NCBI GenBank assembly: GCA_910575585.1
Contig: CAJTGF010000031.1
Location: 1 to 55,475, forward strand
Source of the DNA: Clostridiaceae bacterium
GTDB taxonomy: Bacteria > Bacillota > Clostridia > Lachnospirales > Lachnospiraceae
Direction of reading: 5' to 3'
DNA length: 55,475 nucleotides
Shown: in pieces, positions 36,317 to 45,429 of the stretch
Position numbering within the stretch: position 1 is the first letter of the stretch
Layout: the number at the start of each line of letters is the position of its first letter
Made by a program: the position numbers and the translations under genes
The notes under the pieces: generated by a model
Told to the model about the DNA's origin: nothing
Database searches by the model: none
Seen by the model: the letters and a program-made list of their open reading frames with translations, nothing else

Positions 36317-38524
36317 TTATCCCGGCCCCGCAGGCCCCTGACCTTCACCCGGACTTCCTCCGGCAGGGTTGCCCGGCCCCTGGTCATTGCTGCCGGGATT
36401 CGCAACTCCCGGTCCTGCTTCCCATGACATAGTGGAATTGGTGGAATTACCGTTCCCCCGGCCGTCGGACGGGCTGTTATCTCCCGGGCTTAAGGCGCCA
36501 TCGCTCCCCGGCGTCGTGGTACCGGTCCCGTTGTTCCCCGGCATTGTGGGAGTATTGGTGTTTCCTCCCGGGTCCACGCTTGTGCCTGGTCCGTTGTCCT
36601 GTCCCCCGTCAGCGCCCGGCTGCTGGTAATTGGGCTGCGAAGGTCCCGTTGCTCCCCCAGGCCCCTGGCCATTGCCGCCTGGCGTTCCATTGCCCGCGCC
36701 GCTGGGGCCATTGGTGTTGCCCGGCTGGATGGGCCTGTTGGTCCCGGGATAGTTGATATTGGGGTACTCCGGCTCCTCCGGCCAGTCGTCAATAGGCGCG
36801 TCGATCAGATCCCCGTTCTCGTCCGTCTCTCCCGGCTGGATGCCGATGATGTTTCCGTTGGAATCCGTCTCCCACGGAATCACGTCATCCTCCTCATCCC
36901 CGTTGTCGTCCTCATCATCCTCAGAGGCTGTGGTCTCCTTCTCCTTGACGGCAGCTTTTGTCGTTTCCTCCGGCACATAGCCGTCGGTGCTGAGAGCGCT
37001 TCCCTTAAACGGGGTCCCCTCCTTGTACATGCCGCTGTCCGCGGCAATCTTGCTGCTGATCTGCTTTACCTGCTCCGTAGTCTCGTAATCCTCGTCTCCG
37101 AACAAAAACGTGTGGAGCTGTTTTACATTGGACTCCAGCGTCTGGGGAATAACACAGTCGCCTTTTTTCGGTATGTTCACATTGCCCTTGGCAAAGGGGA
37201 AACCGGCAGTCTCGCCGATGTGGTATTTGGTGATTCCCAATGCCATGGTCGTCATATCCGCAAAGGTAATGTTGGTACTTACATTGGGCAGAACTACCAC
37301 TAATATATTGTTCAGCACCGAGTAGTCCGCCTGCTTTGCCTTGGCAAAGGCCAGCTCAATGATCTTTCTCTGCCGCTCGGTCCTGGCATAGTCTGTATCC
37401 ATAAGGCGCAGACGTCCGTAAGCCACAGCCTGGACGCCGTCCAGATGCTGCATGCCCGGCCCTTTCAAATGGTGGGAACCGATATCCGTCGCCTTTACGG
37501 TCTCTGTAATGAAACCGTTAATATACTTAAACTCAGACTTGGTGATCTCCACATCCACACCGCCCAGGATATTGATCCCTTCGGCAACCGCCTTCCAGCT
37601 GAAGGTGATATACTCGGTGATATTCAGATCCAGGTTCTTGTTAAGCACTTTCAGCGCCTGCTGCGGCCCCCCGTTGGTGTAGGCTGCGTTGACCTTTCGG
37701 TAAGATCCCTCATCATTGATATTCAGATACGTATCCCGGTACACGGACGCCAGCTTGATCTCTCCTGTGTCTTCATTGATACAGCAGATGATGATAACAT
37801 CCGACTGACTGCCTGCGCCCACGTTGCTGTCACGGCTGTCCACACCGAAGACGGCTATCATCCGATATCCCTTCATCTTCTTGATGGTGTCAAGAGAGAT
37901 CTCGTTATTCCCCACCTCCTGGGGATCAAATTCCTCCCGCTGGATCATGGTAAGCCGCCGGGCAAAATAGCCGTACGTAAAAATAAACAGCAGCGCAAAA
38001 CACTCCGCTATGATGGCGGCGATGACGCGGCGGCGGAACTTCTTCTGTTTTGCCTTCTGTATCTTGGCCTGAGCTACCTTGCCTCTTACATTGTCCGACG
38101 GTCCGGCGCCTGCCCTTCTGACACTGCCGCCTGCTGCCGCTCTCTGCTCCCTGGCTTCTGCGGCGCCCGCCTGCTGCCGCATACCCTGGCGGCGTCCCCC
38201 GGCCGCGCTTCTGCCGCCCTGGTCATAGGCTGCCGCCGTCTCCTGTCTGGCCGCTCTGACACGTTCCGTCTCCGACATGCGCGCCCGCCCCGCGGCGCCC
38301 GGCGGCATGGCCACTCTGCCTGTACTCCCCGCCCCGGGCATCCTCCGGCTGTCCCTGTCCTCATATTCTCGTCTGTAGGTCCTGGGATCCCCTCCGTTAC
38401 CGCCAGTTCCCGGACGCCTTGCCCCCGGAGGAGAAGGCCTTCTCTGCATGCCGTCTCTGAAAGAAGAATCCCTCCTTCCCCGGTCAGCCCTTTGTCCAAA
38501 CTCATTATCATGCTCGTAGTTCAT
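36317..38524 (-). CDS. LytR-CpsA-Psr (LCP) family cell-wall polymer ligase
   Basis: About 735 residues in four parts: an Arg/Gly-rich cytoplasmic region (1-165), one membrane helix (VIAAIIAECFALLFIFTYGYF), the LCP domain (about 210-450, with FGVDSRDSNVGAGSQSDVIII, the catalytic-type Arg in ASVYRDTYL, and AYGRLRLMDTDYARTERQRKI), and a ~250-residue tail rich in Gly, Pro, Asn and Thr. LCP proteins transfer lipid-linked glycopolymers to peptidoglycan, fitting its place at the end of the polysaccharide gene run. The tail is an unusual, probably disordered, wall-spanning segment. It starts 29 bases after the sugar transferase gene stop. Confidence 0.93.
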   Translation of the reverse strand: MNYEHDNEFGQRADRGRRDSSFRDGMQRRPSPPGARRPGTGGNGGDPRTYRREYEDRDSRRMPGAGSTGRVAMPPGAAGRARMSETERVRAARQETAAAYDQGGRSAAGGRRQGMRQQAGAAEAREQRAAAGGSVRRAGAGPSDNVRGKVAQAKIQKAKQKKFRRRVIAAIIAECFALLFIFTYGYFARRLTMIQREEFDPQEVGNNEISLDTIKKMKGYRMIAVFGVDSRDSNVGAGSQSDVIIICCINEDTGEIKLASVYRDTYLNINDEGSYRKVNAAYTNGGPQQALKVLNKNLDLNITEYITFSWKAVAEGINILGGVDVEITKSEFKYINGFITETVKATDIGSHHLKGPGMQHLDGVQAVAYGRLRLMDTDYARTERQRKIIELAFAKAKQADYSVLNNILVVVLPNVSTNITFADMTTMALGITKYHIGETAGFPFAKGNVNIPKKGDCVIPQTLESNVKQLHTFLFGDEDYETTEQVKQISSKIAADSGMYKEGTPFKGSALSTDGYVPEETTKAAVKEKETTASEDDEDDNGDEEDDVIPWETDSNGNIIGIQPGETDENGDLIDAPIDDWPEEPEYPNINYPGTNRPIQPGNTNGPSGAGNGTPGGNGQGPGGATGPSQPNYQQPGADGGQDNGPGTSVDPGGNTNTPTMPGNNGTGTTTPGSDGALSPGDNSPSDGRGNGNSTNSTMSWEAGPGVANPGSNDQGPGNPAGGSPGEGQGPAGPG

Positions 38525-38553
38525 GCATATAACCTCGTCTTACCATGCCACCG

Positions 38554-39972
38554 TCAGTAGGCATTTTTATTGATAAACCCCTTAAAAAATGTTAGGAACA
38601 AAATCTTAAAATCCAGCCCCAGAGTCCAGTTTTCAATATAATACAGATCGTGTTCGATCCGCTTGGTAATAGAAGTATCTCCCCGATATCCGTTGACCTG
38701 GGCCCACCCTGTCATTCCGGGGCGTACCTGATGCTTGATCATATATCTGGGGATCTCCTCCTTAAATTTATCTACAAAAAACGGCCGCTCCGGCCTGGGC
38801 CCTACAAGACTCATCTCTCCCATGAGCACATTAAACAGCTGGGGCATCTCATCAATGCTGGTCTTTCGGATAAACCGGCCTATGGGCGTTACCCGGGAAT
38901 CATTGGGCGTAGTCCATCTGCTTTTCTCCGCTGCCGGAGCCTGCACCTCCATGGAGCGGAACTTGTACATCTTAAACGGGCGGTTGTGCAGCCCCACCCG
39001 CTCCTGACAGTAGATCAGCGGCCCCGGAGACGTGATCTTGATGATCACGGCTGTCAGCAGCATCACCGGAGAAAACAGCCCAATGGCCACCAGCGCTCCG
39101 AACATATCCACGATCCGCTTTACAGACTTGTTAAACAGATTGTTCAGAGGAACATGGCGGATGTTTATGACCGGAAGCCCCTCCAGATCCTCGGTGTAGG
39201 GCCTGGTAGGGATCATGTTGTTGTAATCCGGAATGAACTTGGTGTGAACACCTGATTTCTCACAGGACGCCACAATATCCTCAAGCCTGGCGTACTCCTT
39301 CAGTCCCAGGGTAATGGCGATCTCGTCCAGCTGATTCAGCTCCAGGATCGATTCCAGCTCCGCGATCCTTCCAAGGATCTTTGCCTTTTTGTACTCCTTG
39401 CCCGTGGGAACATGGTCATCCAGGATCCCGTAGATCTGATATCCCCACTCCGCGTTCTGCCTCACTCTGTCAATAAATCCTTCCGCCGCGCGGCTGTAGC
39501 CAATAAGCAGGATGTGCTTCTGATTATACCCTTTTCCCCGCATGGAATGAAGGATCTGCCGGATCAGATTCCTCTCAACCGTCTCCACCACCACATTGAC
39601 CGCAAAAAAGTAGAACAGCATCCTTGTGGAAAATTCCCGGAAATAAGGATTCTTTTTCAACAGCAGAAACAGCATGGAAATGATCAAAAGCCCGGTCACG
39701 TTTGCCTTGCAGATATTGGCAAATTCATATCTGCGCCGCTGGATCCGCTTTGGCGTATACAGCTGGAATCCGGTATACAAAACCAGATACAGCGGAACGA
39801 TAAGGATCAAAACTCCAAAATAAATCTCAGGCGGCAAAAGTCCCGTACCGGGGTTGAACCACCGATTGCCCAGGTACAACCCCATCCATGCTATGGTGTA
39901 GGACAAGATAATCATCAGTCCGTCCAGCGCCACATGGAGACCATTTAGCTTTTTCTGATTATTTTTTATCAT
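38554..39972 (-). CDS. Undecaprenyl-phosphate sugar phosphotransferase (priming glycosyltransferase)
   Basis: About 472 residues. Four N-terminal hydrophobic segments, a CoA-binding-like Rossmann domain in the middle (HILLIGYSRAAEGFIDRV), then a further membrane segment and the bacterial sugar transferase domain (KRIVDMFGALVAIGL, then ITSPGPLIYCQERVG, FKMYKFRSM, SIDEMPQLFNVL, MSLVGPRPERP). It starts surface-polysaccharide synthesis by placing sugar-1-phosphate on undecaprenyl phosphate. A TATAAT lies upstream at 40043-40048 (minus strand), so the gene may be expressed apart from the glycosyltransferases. Confidence 0.95.
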   Translation of the reverse strand: MIKNNQKKLNGLHVALDGLMIILSYTIAWMGLYLGNRWFNPGTGLLPPEIYFGVLILIVPLYLVLYTGFQLYTPKRIQRRRYEFANICKANVTGLLIISMLFLLLKKNPYFREFSTRMLFYFFAVNVVVETVERNLIRQILHSMRGKGYNQKHILLIGYSRAAEGFIDRVRQNAEWGYQIYGILDDHVPTGKEYKKAKILGRIAELESILELNQLDEIAITLGLKEYARLEDIVASCEKSGVHTKFIPDYNNMIPTRPYTEDLEGLPVINIRHVPLNNLFNKSVKRIVDMFGALVAIGLFSPVMLLTAVIIKITSPGPLIYCQERVGLHNRPFKMYKFRSMEVQAPAAEKSRWTTPNDSRVTPIGRFIRKTSIDEMPQLFNVLMGEMSLVGPRPERPFFVDKFKEEIPRYMIKHQVRPGMTGWAQVNGYRGDTSITKRIEHDLYYIENWTLGLDFKILFLTFFKGFINKNAY

Positions 39973-40132
39973 GATTTTTCACCTTAGAGCGCGTTTGATC
40001 TTGAAACACGCTCCCGTATTAATCTGTTGCCATATCCCATACATTATACATGAAAAACCTGATACTAATATTAAATTTCTCTTAAAAATATGAGAAATGT
40101 TTTCCTGTATTGAGCAATAGAACCAGTATACA

Positions 40133-41131
40133 TCAAGCCTTATGATTATTCAATAAAAATTTTCGCCTGGAAAATTCATAGATATACACAGCCGTTCCTG
40201 CCAAAAGTTCCCACTGGATGGCCAGATAGTTGGAAAGATGCTTTCTGTGGAAGACCACCTTCTGGCAGCTCCTCATAGTGGCAAAGCCCTCTTTCACCCC
40301 TGCCGCGTAAGCTTTTTCAAATCCGATGCCTTTAAAAAATCCGTACTTTACCCCAATTCCGGCTGCCAGAAAAACAGCGTTGAGCATCAGCTGCGGCCAG
40401 GGCATATTTTTATAATTCAGATAGATATTGTTCCTGGCCGCCAGCCTTACTTTAAACTCATTGTACTTGGAGCCGCTGGTGGCGCTCCCCACATGGTAGA
40501 CCACGGCTGTGGGGCAGTACATATTGTGGTATCCGAAGATCTTTGCCCGCCAGCACACGTCAATATCCTCCAGATAGCAAAAATGCTTCTCGTCAAAATA
40601 TCCGATGGTCTCAAAAACCTCCCGCCGGTAGATGGCCGCCCCGGCGCACGCGGAGAATACCTGGCAGGCCCGGTTGTAGCCTGCCGAACTCTGACCCACG
40701 CCCCTTTGGTATGCCCATCCCACCACGGAATACATATCCCCCGCATCGTCCATCAGCTCCCGGTCATAAAGCTGTATCATCTTGCTGCTGACGGCAAAGA
40801 TTTTCTTTGAACGGCGGACAGCCTTTAACAGCTCCCCCACAAACCGGGGCTCCTGCTGAGTGTCATTGTTCAGCAGCAGCACATAGGGGGTCTTGGCCGC
40901 CCGGATGCCTACATTGACCGCCCCGGAGAATCCTGTGTTCTCCTTTAAGCAGATGGTGGGGATGCCCTTGTCTTTCAGCCACTCCACGCTGCCGTCCGTG
41001 GAACCATTGTCCACCACCAAGATCTCAAATTCCCGGCATGTCTGCCGCTCAAGGGTAGCCAGACAGGGCTTTAAAAATTCCCTGCCGTTATAATTCGGAA
41101 TAATCACCGTTACCGCCGCCTGCCCGGTCAT
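40133..41131 (-). CDS. Glycosyltransferase family 2 (rhamnosyltransferase-like)
   Basis: About 332 residues. The GT2 fold is shown by VTVIIPNYNGREFL, LVVDNGSTDGS and the LLLNNDTQQEP metal site, with a later EDIDVCWRAKIFGY (ED.D motif) typical of enzymes that add sugars such as rhamnose. A short amphipathic stretch near residue 250 may touch the membrane. It probably adds one sugar of the repeat unit. It lies 14 bases after the next glycosyltransferase gene in the same operon. Confidence 0.93.
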   Translation of the reverse strand: MTGQAAVTVIIPNYNGREFLKPCLATLERQTCREFEILVVDNGSTDGSVEWLKDKGIPTICLKENTGFSGAVNVGIRAAKTPYVLLLNNDTQQEPRFVGELLKAVRRSKKIFAVSSKMIQLYDRELMDDAGDMYSVVGWAYQRGVGQSSAGYNRACQVFSACAGAAIYRREVFETIGYFDEKHFCYLEDIDVCWRAKIFGYHNMYCPTAVVYHVGSATSGSKYNEFKVRLAARNNIYLNYKNMPWPQLMLNAVFLAAGIGVKYGFFKGIGFEKAYAAGVKEGFATMRSCQKVVFHRKHLSNYLAIQWELLAGTAVYIYEFSRRKFLLNNHKA

Positions 41132-41145
41132 ACGCGTTCCTCCCT

Positions 41146-43356
41146 TTACTCATTCATCAATGCCCGGATCGCCCCGTCCAGCTCATAGGGCTTTCCGATC
41201 CCTTCCTTTTTCAGATCCCGCAGGGCAAAATTAGACTTGCGCAGAGTCAGATTAGGGTTGTAATACGGGTCTCCATCCCTTAAGATATCCGGCCATTTTT
41301 TCGCGAATCTGGCCACTTCCCGGTTAAATCTGGCCACCTTCTCCGGCGTGTCCTCCAGCCCCCGGGACTTGGACTCATAGTGGTAGAGGAGGGCGTAGGG
41401 GGCGTATACCACCAGTTTCCCCAGACTCCTCACCTTCATGCAGTAATCAATATCATTAAACGCCACGGCCAAGTCCTCACTGAATCCTCCCACTTGCCGG
41501 AATACGGTCTTTTTGCTCATCATGCAGGCCGCCGTCACCGCGCTGTAGTCCTGAGCGCACATAGCCCTGTGAAAATAGCTGTTCTCCGCCTTGTGAAGGC
41601 CGATAAAGGTATGGCCTGCAATGCCGCCAAAACCTACCACTACCCCTGCGTGCTGTATGGTGTCGTCCTGGTACAAAAGCCTGGCTCCCACTGCGCCCAC
41701 ATCGTCCCTCTGGCAAAAGCCCAGCATCTCTTCAATAAAGTTTTCCGCGATCAGCTCCGTGTCGTTGTTCAAAAACAGAAGATATTCCCCTGTGGCGTAC
41801 TCCACTCCAAAATTATTGATGGCCGAAAAGTTAAATCCTTTCTCCCACGTAACCACCCGGATCTGTGGAAATTCCTTTTGGACAGCTTCGTAGTATTCAA
41901 AGGTTTCTTTTTTTACGCTGTTATTTTCCACCACCACAAACTCCACATTTTTGTAAGTCCCTCTTGTAAGTATGGCCCTCATACACAGATCCAGATCCTG
42001 ATGGTGGTCTTTGTTGGGGATGATGATGGAGACCTTGGGATTGCCCATGATCTTAAACGTGGTGTGGTAAATACCGTAGTCCACGCCTTTTTCCACCTTC
42101 TTTGCCTCGATCCCCACCCGGCGGTAATGTTCCATAATGGCTCTGGCCCCGGCCTCAAAGGCGTACAATTTACTCTTCGGGTTGCTGGCCGTGGAATCCT
42201 GATGGCACCGCCAATGGTACAGCACTTTGGGAATATGCCACACGCCCTGGGCCGCCTCTGTGCATCGGAAAATAAAATCGTAATCCTGCGCTCCGTCAAA
42301 CTCTTTTCGCAGCCCTCCTACCTTGTCCACCAGCTCTTTTTTCACCACAAACTGGTGACAGATATAGTTTACGCTGGTCAGCAGGTCCGGATTAAAATCC
42401 GGCTTAAAATGAGGGTCAAACAGCGCTCCCCCATCCATGTCCATCTTATCCTCATCCGAGTAGATCACCTGACATTCCGGATGCGCTTTGATCGCTTTCG
42501 CGCACTCATACAAAGCGTCCTCTGTCATGGCGTCGTCATGGTCCGCCAGGACGATAAAATCTCCCGACGCCATGGCCATGGCCGCGTTGGTATTGCCGGA
42601 GATCCCCTCATTCTTTCCCAGCTTCTCATAGCGGATGCGGGGATCTGCGTCCATATATTTTTTAACTGTCCCAAATACGTCCTGCCCATCCGGGCTTCCG
42701 TCTGCCAGGCACAGCTCCCAGTTTTCATAGGTCTGCGCCACAATGGAATCCAGCATCTTCTGCAGATAACGTTTCGGTGTCTGATAAAGCGGTATAACGA
42801 TGGAAAACTTGGGACCGTCATCCCATTGTTCTGTTCGCTGTCTGGCCAGCTCTTCTTTGCCGGGCTTTGTCAATGCATGCCATTCCCCGTAATCATAGTC
42901 GTTGTCCAGCCCCTGAATCTTGTGGACGGACTTGACAAACAGGGCCCGCAGACCGTTTTCTTTCCAGAAATCCAGGGCCACGCGGACCGTCTCCATGTTC
43001 ATCAGGTCTTTGATCTTCTGCATCCGCTTGTGGGCCACACTGGACCGCTTTTTGATCAACGTCTCATTATATTTGATCCGGGTTTTCCTGTTGTCGCACT
43101 GGATCACCAGATAATAGTCCTTTCCCCTCTCATAGGGAAACTGGATATCAAACCCAAAGTCCCGGTCATACACCTGGCCGTAATAGATCTGGCTCACATC
43201 ATCCCGCCTGGTAGAAACGTATTGGAACGCTATCAAACGGCGGTCTTGGTCCTCCACCTTAAAAGATGGCTGGGACTGAGGCGTCTTCCCGATGACCCAG
43301 CCGTTTAGCTGAATGGAATTTTCCCTGATCCGGACCACATCCACATTATGCTTCAT
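41146..43356 (-). CDS. Large glycosyltransferase with two GT2 domains
   Basis: About 736 residues. After an N-terminal ~180-residue beta domain, the first GT2 domain (FSIVIPLYQTPKRYLQKMLDS, ADHDDAM, YSDEDKMD) and a second (VSIIIPNKDHHQDLDLCM, LFLNNDTELI, FNDIDYCMKVRSLGK) each carry a complete metal-binding site. Such double enzymes add two sugars or build a repeating disaccharide of a wall polymer. The start overlaps the end of the upstream gene by 11 bases. Confidence 0.92.
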   Translation of the reverse strand: MKHNVDVVRIRENSIQLNGWVIGKTPQSQPSFKVEDQDRRLIAFQYVSTRRDDVSQIYYGQVYDRDFGFDIQFPYERGKDYYLVIQCDNRKTRIKYNETLIKKRSSVAHKRMQKIKDLMNMETVRVALDFWKENGLRALFVKSVHKIQGLDNDYDYGEWHALTKPGKEELARQRTEQWDDGPKFSIVIPLYQTPKRYLQKMLDSIVAQTYENWELCLADGSPDGQDVFGTVKKYMDADPRIRYEKLGKNEGISGNTNAAMAMASGDFIVLADHDDAMTEDALYECAKAIKAHPECQVIYSDEDKMDMDGGALFDPHFKPDFNPDLLTSVNYICHQFVVKKELVDKVGGLRKEFDGAQDYDFIFRCTEAAQGVWHIPKVLYHWRCHQDSTASNPKSKLYAFEAGARAIMEHYRRVGIEAKKVEKGVDYGIYHTTFKIMGNPKVSIIIPNKDHHQDLDLCMRAILTRGTYKNVEFVVVENNSVKKETFEYYEAVQKEFPQIRVVTWEKGFNFSAINNFGVEYATGEYLLFLNNDTELIAENFIEEMLGFCQRDDVGAVGARLLYQDDTIQHAGVVVGFGGIAGHTFIGLHKAENSYFHRAMCAQDYSAVTAACMMSKKTVFRQVGGFSEDLAVAFNDIDYCMKVRSLGKLVVYAPYALLYHYESKSRGLEDTPEKVARFNREVARFAKKWPDILRDGDPYYNPNLTLRKSNFALRDLKKEGIGKPYELDGAIRALMNE

Positions 43357-44323
43357 CTGCTGATCCCTCTTTTACTTCATTGTTCTCTGTCTCAAAATTG
43401 ATCCGCTCCTCCTCGATAACCAGAGGACGCCGCATGACCCTGCTGTTGATGGCCAGTATATATTCTCCCACCAGGCCGATAAAAAAAATCTGGACCGATC
43501 CCAAAAAGCACATGCCGATGAGCAGAGGGGTCATGCCTGCCGCAAACCGGTCCCAGTACATCAGCTTCATCACCAGATACACCACTGCCACCACCATGCT
43601 GATCCCGCAGCAGACACTGCCGAAGATGGTGGCCAGCCGCAGCCCTACCTTAGTATAGGAAGTAACGCTTAACATGGCTGCGTCAAACAGCTTATAAAAA
43701 TTATTGCTGGTCTTCCCGGCCCGGCGTTTTGGCTGTTCGTAGGGAATCTCTTTCCGCCGAAATCCCAGTTCCGCCACGATCCCACGCAGAAAGGGCGTAG
43801 GATCGTCCAGATCCCTAAGCACCTGGATAAACCGCCGGTCATACAGTCCGAAACCGGTAAACTGCTCAATCTGCTCCACGTCGGACAGCCGCTTGATCAT
43901 CTTGTAATAGCAACCCCGCAGCCAGTACATCACCGGATTCTCTTTGCTGGACTCCTTGATGCCTATGACGATCTTGTATCCGTTCTCCCACTCTTTCACA
44001 TACTTTGGTATCATCTCCACCGGGTCCTGAAAATCCGCGGCCATAAGCACCGTGCAGTCCCCTGTGCTCTGGAGCATGGCGTAATAGGGAGAGTTAAACT
44101 GCCCGAAATTTTTGGCGTTAAAAATCCCCTTAATGCCTTTGTCGTTCTTTGCCAGCCTGCGTATCTTATCCCGGGTCTTGTCCCTGGAATCATTATCAAT
44201 AAAAATGATCTCATAGCCGTAATCCGGCAGGCTTGCGCCAAACATGCGCCTTAAGGCATCTGCCAGGGCCTCCACATTTTCCTCTTCATTATAGCAAGGC
44301 ACCACGATGCTGATCGTCTTCAT
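43346..44323 (-). CDS. Glycosyltransferase family 2, DPM1/GtrB type
   Basis: About 325 residues. GT2 motifs are ISIVVPCYNEEENVEAL, FIDNDSRDKTRDKI and AADFQDPVEMIP; two C-terminal membrane helices follow (VCCGISMVVAVVYLVMKL and MCFLGSVQIFFIGLVGEYIL). This layout belongs to enzymes that move a sugar from a nucleotide to polyprenyl phosphate for use outside the cell. The ATG at 44323 has GGAG six bases upstream; the one at 44335 does not. Confidence 0.93.
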   Translation of the reverse strand: MKTISIVVPCYNEEENVEALADALRRMFGASLPDYGYEIIFIDNDSRDKTRDKIRRLAKNDKGIKGIFNAKNFGQFNSPYYAMLQSTGDCTVLMAADFQDPVEMIPKYVKEWENGYKIVIGIKESSKENPVMYWLRGCYYKMIKRLSDVEQIEQFTGFGLYDRRFIQVLRDLDDPTPFLRGIVAELGFRRKEIPYEQPKRRAGKTSNNFYKLFDAAMLSVTSYTKVGLRLATIFGSVCCGISMVVAVVYLVMKLMYWDRFAAGMTPLLIGMCFLGSVQIFFIGLVGEYILAINSRVMRRPLVIEEERINFETENNEVKEGSADEA

Positions 44324-44367
44324 AGCAATCTCCATTCTGCTGCCGCCAAGGCGGCATGACTATCCTT

Positions 44368-45429
44368 TTATTCCATTGTGACCATGACCTTAATCAGGTC
44401 CTTTGGCTTATCCCTCATAAGATACAGCGCTTCTTCTATTTTGTCAAATCCGTTCAGGCAGTGGGTCACCAGCCGTTCCGGACGGATGCGCCCATATCTT
44501 ACCATGTCCAGCATCCTCTCGACGCGAACTCTTCCCCCTTCCGCCAGCTCCGTGCGGATGGTCTTTCCCGCCATCCCCCGGCCTCCGGAAAACTTGGGGA
44601 AAGGAAGGGAGCCTACGCCGCCAAAATAGTTAATATTGGACACCACTCCCACGCCGTAGCGCACCATGTCAATGGCCTGGGAAAATACCTGGTCGCCGCC
44701 GCCGCAGATAATAACGCTGTCTGCCCCCAGACCGTTGGTCCGCTCTAAAACCTGCTGCGTAATATCCCCGTCTCTGTAGTCTAAAACCTCCGTAGCCCCC
44801 ATCTCCAGGGCCCTCTGCACACACACAGGGCGGCTTCCCACCGCCAGAATCCGGGCCGCCCCTTTCAGAGCCGCTCCGGCCACTGCCATCAGTCCCACAG
44901 GGCCGATGCCCATGACCACCACCGTGTCCCCGAACTTGACAGACGCGTTTTCCGCCCCCGTAAAACCGGTAGTGACCACATCCACGCACATCAAAGCCTG
45001 CTCTACGGACACGCCCTGGGGGATCTTGGCCAGGGTGGTATCCGCGTCAGGGATCAAAAAACGCTGGGAAAACACGCCCGGCTGGCTCCTTCCCAGCTGA
45101 TGGCCGGAAAACGGGGCGGAAGCATGTTTAAAATTGTGTTCCTGGATCCCTCTTGCCCGCCAGTCCGGCGTGATGGCCGGCACAGCCACCACCTCTCCTG
45201 GCTGAAAATCCTCCGTCAGTTCTCCCACTTCCACCACCCTGGCCACGCACTCATGGCCCAGCACCAGGTTGGGCGCTTTTCGGGAACCGCCGCCAAACAC
45301 CGTATGGACATCGGAAGAGCAGGGAGCCATGGCCACCGGTTCCAGGATGGCCCCGTAAGGCGTCAGTTCAGGCGCCGGCACATCCGCCCAGCCCACTACT
45401 CCAGGTTCTTTTAACACAAATGCTTTCAC
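44368..45429 (-). CDS. Zinc-dependent alcohol dehydrogenase, secondary-ADH type
   Basis: About 353 residues of the medium-chain dehydrogenase family. Catalytic zinc ligands are Cys in APCSSDVHT, the GHE pair in LGHECVARV, and Asp in CVDVVTTGF; the four-cysteine structural zinc site is absent, as in the Clostridium/Thermoanaerobacter secondary-alcohol dehydrogenases. The cofactor loop is VVVMGIGPVGLMA, followed by GSRPVC, which suggests NADP. Between glycosyltransferase and sugar-modifying genes, it probably reduces a keto sugar or handles a precursor; the location is the only ground for that. It shares one base with the upstream fusion gene. Confidence 0.88.
   Translation of the reverse strand: MKAFVLKEPGVVGWADVPAPELTPYGAILEPVAMAPCSSDVHTVFGGGSRKAPNLVLGHECVARVVEVGELTEDFQPGEVVAVPAITPDWRARGIQEHNFKHASAPFSGHQLGRSQPGVFSQRFLIPDADTTLAKIPQGVSVEQALMCVDVVTTGFTGAENASVKFGDTVVVMGIGPVGLMAVAGAALKGAARILAVGSRPVCVQRALEMGATEVLDYRDGDITQQVLERTNGLGADSVIICGGGDQVFSQAIDMVRYGVGVVSNINYFGGVGSLPFPKFSGGRGMAGKTIRTELAEGGRVRVERMLDMVRYGRIRPERLVTHCLNGFDKIEEALYLMRDKPKDLIKVMVTME

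Noticed and set aside
39988-40014. GAGCG(C)GTTT/AAACACGCTC dyad upstream of the sugar transferase as a terminator
   Set aside because: There is no T-run on the minus strand and it lies just before the ribosome site; it may be a leader hairpin but nothing supports a function.
41380-43308. A 642-residue open frame on the plus strand
   Set aside because: It is antisense to the two-domain glycosyltransferase gene, whose motifs are complete. The same holds for long antisense frames at 19422-20768 and 47822-49375.
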